From: Moraxellaceae bacterium
GTDB lineage: Bacteria > Pseudomonadota > Gammaproteobacteria > Pseudomonadales > Moraxellaceae
NCBI GenBank assembly: GCA_030684415.1
Contig: JAUXNL010000292.1
Location: forward strand, 1 to 7,109
DNA: 7,109 bases
Reading direction: 5' to 3'
Shown here: in pieces, positions 1 to 4,037 of the stretch
How positions within the stretch are numbered: the first letter of the stretch is position 1
How the letters are laid out: the number at the start of each line of letters is the position of its first letter
The notes under the pieces: model-generated
Told to the model about the DNA's origin: nothing
The model's database searches: none
What the model saw: the letters and a program-made list of their open reading frames with translations, nothing else
Position numbers and translations under genes: made by a program

Positions 1-81
1 CGGGCCTATGCCCGTTCACGGCAGGGTATCCGGAGTGAGCTAGCCCAAGGTGAACGTTTCCGGGCCGGGCATGTCCGGTAG
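1..81 (+). other. Possible tail of a convergent plus-strand gene; otherwise no gene in 1-105
   Basis: Plus frame 1 is open from the left edge to TAG at 79-81 and would encode 26 residues, beginning RAYARSRQGIRSELAQGERF. The other two plus frames stop by about base 43. The stop lies 24 bases before the hairpin at 106-134, a natural spot for a convergent gene that shares the terminator. The stretch is too short to show coding character, and I recognise no protein. A 7-base inverted repeat, cgttcac (13-19) with gtgaacg (50-56), also lies here without a clear role. Confidence 0.2.
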
Positions 82-105
82 GGATTTTTGCCGATCGACA
101 AAAAC

Positions 106-134
106 AAAAAAGGCGCGAATTTCGCGCCTTTTTT
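106..134 (-). terminator. Rho-independent terminator of the operon (possibly bidirectional)
   Basis: A near-perfect hairpin follows the last stop codon by 17 bases. The core stem is ggcgcg (112-117) with cgcgcc (123-128) around an aattt loop, extended outward by A:T pairs (106-111 with 129-134). Read on the minus strand, the stem is followed by a T-tract, interrupted once by G and then continued (down to about 100). This is a textbook intrinsic terminator for the minus-strand operon. The opposite side also has a run of T (129-134), so it could stop plus-strand transcription as well. Confidence 0.92.
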
Positions 135-151
135 GCCTTCCGGATGTGCGA

Positions 152-1093
152 TCAGCCAGGGAAGAAGTTGAGCGTGTGATTGCCGCTCCACACTTCAACA
201 TTTGCCTGGCCGAAGTTGAACCCGCGTACGGCCGCTGCAATCTTGCTCGCCAGTTCGTCATTACCGATCTGGTTGGAGACGACACTGCAACTGGTGACGG
301 AGCCGTCCGGTGCGATGGTCAGCTTGAGAGTGATGGAACCTTCAAGGCTGGGGTCATCACGCAAGGCGCGCTGGTAGAGGTTGTTCAGACGGCCACCGTT
401 CTGGTCGAAGACCTTGCGGATTTCTTCGGCCGTACGCCGCGACTTGCCATCCTTGTTGACCGGCCCAGAGGCCGTTGCCGCACCCTTGATGCCACTTTCG
501 ACACCCTGGAGCTTGGCACCATCGCCCATATAGCCCTTGCCACCCGCTTTGCCACCACCGAAGCCGGTGCTCTGCGGGCCACCATAGCCGCCGGACGCCA
601 ACGCATTGGAGCCTGATCCGGCACGGCTGGTCAGCATGGCACGACTGGTGCCGGCTTCCTTGGTGTCGGTAATCAGCGGGCCACTCATGGGAACATCAAA
701 GGCTTCGCGCAGACTTTGCAGTTGATCGATGCCCGTGTCCTTGAGTGCCTTGGAGGCGGTTTCACGTGCCTTGGCCTTTTCCACTTCGGTCGGCTTCGGC
801 TTTTCCTTGGGCTTTTCTGCAGGCTTGGGCTCTTCCTTCTTCAACTCCTCTTTGGGAGGAGGGGGAGGGGGAGGCGGCTCAACCTTGCGCTCGACCACGC
901 GGGCAATACGTTCAGGCAGTGCTTCAGCCGTTTTGCGATCTTCTTTTGGCACCTTGATGAACGGAATCACGATCGTGAACAGCAGTGCCAGCAGCAGCAT
1001 GATGATCGTGATGCGGCGTTGGCGTTCAGCGTCACTCGGCAAGTGATCCCAGGGCAACATGCCATCGAGCATGTAAGGAGAGGACTGCATCAT
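152..1093 (-). CDS. TonB-like protein with AgmX/PglI-type C-terminal domain, 313 aa (GltG/GltJ-like)
   Basis: Likely links the inner-membrane motor to periplasmic or outer-membrane partners. Order: a 27-residue cytoplasmic tail; one membrane helix at about 28-46; eight consecutive prolines at 73-80; a Lys/Glu/Pro-rich rod to about 110; a Gly/Ala/Ser-rich linker at about 147-210; and a C-terminal domain from about 222 to 313. That domain contains GRLNNLYQRALRDDPSLEGS and IAPDGSVTSCSVVS, the pattern of AgmX/PglI C-terminal domains (TonB/TolA-like fold). The N-terminal zinc-ribbon, GYF or FHA regions known from the Myxococcus proteins are absent. The frame is open to 1153, but I chose ATG 1093-1091: it overlaps the ExbD stop as ATGA, has a GGAGG site nine bases upstream and gives the expected short tail. 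ATG at 1090 is a close alternative. The gene is last in the operon, 17 bases before the terminator. Confidence 0.93.
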   Translation of the reverse strand: MMQSSPYMLDGMLPWDHLPSDAERQRRITIIMLLLALLFTIVIPFIKVPKEDRKTAEALPERIARVVERKVEPPPPPPPPKEELKKEEPKPAEKPKEKPKPTEVEKAKARETASKALKDTGIDQLQSLREAFDVPMSGPLITDTKEAGTSRAMLTSRAGSGSNALASGGYGGPQSTGFGGGKAGGKGYMGDGAKLQGVESGIKGAATASGPVNKDGKSRRTAEEIRKVFDQNGGRLNNLYQRALRDDPSLEGSITLKLTIAPDGSVTSCSVVSNQIGNDELASKIAAAVRGFNFGQANVEVWSGNHTLNFFPG

Positions 1094-1593
1094 GGCTTCT
1101 TCCCTCCCTTCAGCACGGCAAACGAGATCTTCGAGTAGTCGTTCTCGCTGCAAGTGGCCATGACCTTGCGCAGCACGTTGTAAGGCGTGCCTTTGTCACC
1201 CAGGATAGTGATTTCGCGCTCGGGAATACCATCTGCATTCAGCGGTGCTGGCACCTTGCCGGAGCGGTATTGCAGCTCAGTGGCCAGTGACTTGATCAGC
1301 GGTGTCTTACTGGAAGCAACCTCAGCCACGGACGCCACACTCACGCCCTGCACCAGAACATCGGTACGCGTGATCATGACGACCAGGTTTTCCTTGGGCA
1401 TTTTCTCGGCCAGCGACGCCGGCAACTGCAAGACCTTGGTATCCGGCAGCTTGGCAGGGTTGTCCGAGTTCACCAGCAGGAAGAACACCAGGATGGTGAA
1501 GATGTCCATCAGTGAGGTCAGGCTGAGTGCGGCCTGTGCCTTGTGGCGCTTGGAGCGGCGCTCAATGCGCATGGCGCGTGCGTTCTTTTTCAT
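1090..1593 (-). CDS. ExbD/TolR-family proton-motive-force transducer, 167 aa
   Basis: The second ExbD-type protein. A basic cytoplasmic tail (residues 1-20, many Lys/Arg) leads into one membrane helix, SLTSLMDIFTILVFFLLVNS (about 24-43), with the proton-binding Asp at position 30 (codon GAC, 1506-1504). The rest is periplasmic and ends with a typical ExbD strand-helix section (NVLRKVMATCSENDYSKISF). With the ExbB-like protein it should form the proton-driven motor; because its Asn-bearing neighbour lacks the acid, this copy probably carries the catalytic Asp of the complex. The start overlaps the previous stop, with a strong AGGAGG site nine bases upstream; its own stop overlaps the start of the TonB-like gene in the same way. 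Overlaps imply balanced, coupled production of the last three proteins. Confidence 0.95.
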   Translation of the reverse strand: MKKNARAMRIERRSKRHKAQAALSLTSLMDIFTILVFFLLVNSDNPAKLPDTKVLQLPASLAEKMPKENLVVMITRTDVLVQGVSVASVAEVASSKTPLIKSLATELQYRSGKVPAPLNADGIPEREITILGDKGTPYNVLRKVMATCSENDYSKISFAVLKGGKKP

Positions 1594-2105
1594 CGCGCAG
1601 CCCCTCCTTTCTGCGGATCTGCCGGCGCATCGCCAATACCGACCTCAGGGAAGAGGGCATATTTGGCCATGGTGCCAGTAGCGTCACTTTCCACAATGCG
1701 CACCGCGTCCATGGTCTGGATCAGCACGTCATATTCGGTTTCCGGCTCCAGCAGGATGGTGGCCTCATTGACCAGCGGATACTGCACTTTCACTTCCCGC
1801 AAATAGTCGTTGAGAGACTTGAAGTCTTTGCCATCCTCAAGGTTCGGAATGATTTTCATCGGGCCGGTTTGCCGGTCCGCCACAATGAACCGGTCGGCAT
1901 ACACCATGACTTCCAGCACGAGCGTTTTCTTCGGCTCGTTGGCAGAGGGTGCGCCGTCGGCCTTGGGCAGGGAGACCTGCAACACGGCGACTTGGGTGAA
2001 GACAGCGTTGAGCAGCAGGAACGGAATCAGGATCACCATCAAATTCATGAACGAGGTGATATTGAGTTCCGCTTCTGTCTCACGCGTCCTGTTACGCGAG
2101 CTCAT
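1590..2105 (-). CDS. ExbD/TolR-family protein with Asn in place of the conserved Asp, 171 aa
   Basis: A short cytoplasmic N-terminus is followed by one membrane helix (about 16-37, ITSFMNLMVILIPFLLLNAV) and a periplasmic domain ending in a Gly/Ala/Pro-rich tail. This is the ExbD/TolR layout and usual length is slightly exceeded (typically 140-150). In ExbD and TolR the helix begins with a motif in which an Asp binds the transported proton. Here the aligned residue is Asn21, encoded by AAT at 2045-2043. The protein may therefore be a non-protonatable partner of the next ExbD protein, or a structural subunit. The start has a GAGGAG site six bases upstream and lies 30 bases after the ExbB-like stop. 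The stop overlaps the next start (ATGA, 1593-1590). Family assignment is firm; which of AglQ and AglS it matches is unknown. Confidence 0.94.
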   Translation of the reverse strand: MSSRNRTRETEAELNITSFMNLMVILIPFLLLNAVFTQVAVLQVSLPKADGAPSANEPKKTLVLEVMVYADRFIVADRQTGPMKIIPNLEDGKDFKSLNDYLREVKVQYPLVNEATILLEPETEYDVLIQTMDAVRIVESDATGTMAKYALFPEVGIGDAPADPQKGGAAR

Positions 2106-2135
2106 GATCGGCTCCTCTTGTCGTTGGGGCCGAGC

Positions 2136-2771
2136 TTATTCTGCGGACTTGGCGCTGAGCTGACGCAGCGTATTGAGGAACTTGATCGATGCCATTTCCA
2201 GGCTTTCCACCACAGAGTTGGTCTTGTTCTGCAGATAGGAGAAGGCCAGCAGCAGCGGGATGGCGACAATCAGGCCGAACAGGGTCGTGTTCATGGCAAC
2301 CGAAATGGACTGCGAGAGCAGGTCACCCTTGATGGCGGGGTCGGCATTGGCCACTGCCTTGAACGCGGAGATAAGGCCTTGCACCGTACCGGTCAAGCCG
2401 AGCAGGGTGGCGATGTTGGCGAAAGTGGAAACATAGGAGGTGCGGGCTTCAAGGCGCGGCATGACTTCCATGAGCGCTTCTTCCATCGCGGTTTCCACAT
2501 CTTCCACACGGCGTGCAATCAGGCTGCGGTTGATGCCATAGCTGAGAATGCGGCCGATGGCGGCGTCGTTGTCCTTGACCTTGTCCAGTGCGGGCTTGAG
2601 TTGGCCCTTGGAGATCAGCGGATAAACGTCATCCCAGATGGCTTTGTTGCTGGCAACTACCTTGGCAAGGTAGAGCGCACGCTCGATCACGATACCCATG
2701 CCGAGAAACAGCACCAGCAGGATGGGGTACATGAAGAAACCGCCTTCCTGAATAAACTTGATTGCAAACAT
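2136..2771 (-). CDS. ExbB/TolQ/MotA-family proton-channel subunit, 211 aa (AglR-like)
   Basis: An inner-membrane motor subunit that, with ExbD-type partners, conducts protons and converts proton-motive force into movement of a periplasm-spanning protein. Three membrane helices are visible: about 13-33 (PILLVLFLGMGIVIERALYL), about 112-137 and about 159-181, with a cytoplasmic segment of about 75 residues between the first two, the usual ExbB/TolQ plan. The channel-lining threonines are present: Thr122 in ATLLGLTGTV and Thr163 in NTTLFGLIVAIP, matching by motif the conserved Thr of helices 2 and 3. Length fits TolQ/ExbB (about 210-245). An AGAGGAG site lies nine bases before the start. Two ExbD-type genes and a TonB-like gene follow at once, so this is the motor of the cluster. 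It is not assigned to canonical tolQ because tolA, tolB and pal are absent. Confidence 0.96.
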   Translation of the reverse strand: MFAIKFIQEGGFFMYPILLVLFLGMGIVIERALYLAKVVASNKAIWDDVYPLISKGQLKPALDKVKDNDAAIGRILSYGINRSLIARRVEDVETAMEEALMEVMPRLEARTSYVSTFANIATLLGLTGTVQGLISAFKAVANADPAIKGDLLSQSISVAMNTTLFGLIVAIPLLLAFSYLQNKTNSVVESLEMASIKFLNTLRQLSAKSAE

Positions 2772-2810
2772 TGCGAAGCTCTCCTCTCAAAACCAAGGTT
2801 GTAAGTATGT

Positions 2811-2847
2811 TGTCCGTCCGGCGCCGCCTTGGACAGCGTCTGGACGG
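2811..2847 (-). repeat. Inverted repeats in the gap before the ExbB-like gene
   Basis: The 92-base gap 2772-2863 is the largest non-coding stretch inside the cluster. It contains ccgtcc (2814-2819) facing ggacgg (2842-2847), with ggcgcc (2820-2825) within the loop. Overlapping alternatives are tgtcc (2811-2815) with ggaca (2831-2835), and ccaagg (2793-2798) with ccttgg (2827-2832). These could form a hairpin in the transcript between the lipoprotein block and the motor block. No U-tract follows any of these stems in the direction of transcription, so it is not a typical intrinsic terminator. It may act in RNA processing or stability, or be chance in GC-rich DNA. I found no convincing internal promoter here. 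Confidence 0.35.
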
Positions 2848-2863
2848 GTTTTAGCAAAAACTG

Positions 2864-3121
2864 TCAGGGCTGTTCGAGTGTGCGGTGAAATTCCACTTCA
2901 CGACGTAATACGTCGCGGTCGAGCGGTTGCAGGGTTTCACGCAGGATGGATGTACTGATTTCCTTTTTGGGGATTTCGGCACGCTTGTCCTTCCAGGGCA
3001 CGATATTGAACACGGCGGGCGCTTCCTGGCTCCCGATAACATCGGTTTGCGTGCTGCCAGGCTCTTCAGCCAGTGCGCTGCCGGCAAGGCTGGACAGCAA
3101 AATCACGTGTAGCCATTTCAT
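2864..3121 (-). CDS. Small exported protein of unknown function, 85 aa
   Basis: The product starts with a clear Sec signal peptide (MKWLHVILLSSLAGSALA, likely cut after Ala18 before Glu-Glu), leaving a mature periplasmic protein of about 67 residues. The mature part is highly charged and has no Cys. It contains the stretch VFNIVPWKDKRAEIPKKE (about 38-55) and a predicted helical end with LQPLDRDVLRREVEFHR. No lipobox or membrane segment is present. The start codon overlaps the stop of the TPR lipoprotein gene (ATGA at 3121-3118), with a good AAGGAG site eight bases upstream, which supports a real coupled gene. I do not assign a family. Its place between the lipoproteins and the motor genes suggests a small periplasmic accessory of the same complex. 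The 258-base antisense frame across it is a shadow. Confidence 0.85.
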   Translation of the reverse strand: MKWLHVILLSSLAGSALAEEPGSTQTDVIGSQEAPAVFNIVPWKDKRAEIPKKEISTSILRETLQPLDRDVLRREVEFHRTLEQP

Positions 3122-4026
3122 GGTGTGTTCTCCTTCGCCGGAGCGGCGGCGGAATCGGCGGCCGGATCAGCAGGAACCTCTTCAGTCGAGGCTCCTTCCG
3201 TGGTCGTTTCTTCTGTAGTGGTTTCTTCGACCGTTTCAGGCGGAGGTGCAGGGCGTGCGGGGGGCTTGTAGGTGCCTGTACGTCTTTGCAAATCCACAAT
3301 CCAATTGGCAACGGCCGGGTCTGGCTTGCTCTGCAGTGACTGATAACGCTCGTAGTGCGTGAGGGCGTAGGGCAGGTCGTGCAGGTAGAGGTCGGCCAGA
3401 ACACCAAGGTTGAAGTGCACCTTGGCATAGTTCGGGTCGAGCTTCAGGGCCTCTTCATAGGCATTGCGGGCATCAGCAAATTTGCCCTGCTCACGCAGTG
3501 AAATGCCCAGCAAGTTATAGGTGTAGGGATTGCGTGTATTGATTGGCAGTGCTTGCTGCAGTCGCGCTTCGGCATCGGCATACTTTTTTTGCTTGAGCAG
3601 GATGACCGCCTGGTTGACGAGAGGGCCGGAGAGTTGGGGAGCCTTTTCTGCAACTTTTTGCAGAAGCGCAAGCGCCTCATCATCCTGCCCGTTCGCCATC
3701 ATGCCCATGGCCTTGGCGTAGTCGCCGGCAACCACGGCAACCGCCTGCTGTTTGCCGGCATCTGCCGTTACGGTCGGAGAGCGCGACGTATCTTCCGCGG
3801 CTTCGGCCGGCTTTTTCTCTTCAGGCTTTTCCTGGCGCTGGAGCGTGCCGGCCGCCATGCGTTCGCGCAGTTGGGCGACCAGATCGGGCTCGGCGGCCTC
3901 TGCAGCAGAGGCTTCGACAGGGGTGTCCGTATCAGTGCCACGCTCTTTGGGTGTGCTGGCGCAGCCACCCAGCAGGGCAATCAGCGCTGCCAGTGAGGCG
4001 GTAGTCAGGAGGTGGGGAGTTCGCAT
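3118..4026 (-). CDS. TPR-repeat lipoprotein, 302 aa (GltE/AglT-like role possible)
   Basis: The signal peptide ends in lipobox Leu19-Gly20-Gly21-Cys22; Ala-Ser follow, so outer-membrane anchoring is expected. Residues 30-95 are an acidic, Ala/Pro-rich linker. About four TPR units span 101-235, including NPYTYNLLGISLREQGKFAD (166-185) and the following AYEEALKLDPNYAKVHFNLG, with the usual small/large residue pattern and Pro at repeat ends. The C-terminus (about 252-302) is disordered: a Pro-rich piece, then Thr/Glu repeats and an Ala/Pro tail. The protein probably binds partners in the periplasm at the outer membrane, next to the motor encoded downstream. Size, lipobox and context resemble AglT/GltE of Myxococcus, by context only. 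The start is 11 bases after the stop of the 990-residue gene and has a poor Shine-Dalgarno sequence, so translation may depend on coupling. The stop overlaps the next start as ATGA. Confidence 0.93.
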   Translation of the reverse strand: MRTPHLLTTASLAALIALLGGCASTPKERGTDTDTPVEASAAEAAEPDLVAQLRERMAAGTLQRQEKPEEKKPAEAAEDTSRSPTVTADAGKQQAVAVVAGDYAKAMGMMANGQDDEALALLQKVAEKAPQLSGPLVNQAVILLKQKKYADAEARLQQALPINTRNPYTYNLLGISLREQGKFADARNAYEEALKLDPNYAKVHFNLGVLADLYLHDLPYALTHYERYQSLQSKPDPAVANWIVDLQRRTGTYKPPARPAPPPETVEETTTEETTTEGASTEEVPADPAADSAAAPAKENTP

Positions 4027-4037
4027 GGCTGGCCGTC

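Noticed and set aside
50..616. 188-codon plus-strand open frame
   Set aside because: It passes through the terminator hairpin and is antisense to the C-terminal domain of the TonB-like protein.
854..877. G-quadruplex on the plus strand
   Set aside because: Only three runs of three or more G are present, with shorter GG runs around; the composition is explained by the proline codons.
1094..1153. Upstream ATG giving a 333-residue TonB-like protein
   Set aside because: It would overlap the ExbD gene by more than 60 bases and add 20 residues with no membrane or family character. ATG 1093-1091 has a strong ribosome site and ATGA overlap.
152..2771. Canonical Tol-Pal or iron-uptake TonB-ExbB-ExbD operon
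   Set aside because: Two ExbD-type genes, an AgmX/PglI-type C-terminal domain and TPR lipoproteins upstream, without tolB, pal or a receptor gene, do not fit either arrangement.
1527..2804. 425-codon open frame on the plus strand
   Set aside because: It runs antisense across both ExbD-type genes and the ExbB-like gene. The translation is His/Gln/Arg-rich and has no family features.
2772..2863. Internal promoter on the minus strand
   Set aside because: CATACT-like and CTGTCC-like hexamers exist, but spacing is about 21 bases and matches are poor; not enough to call.
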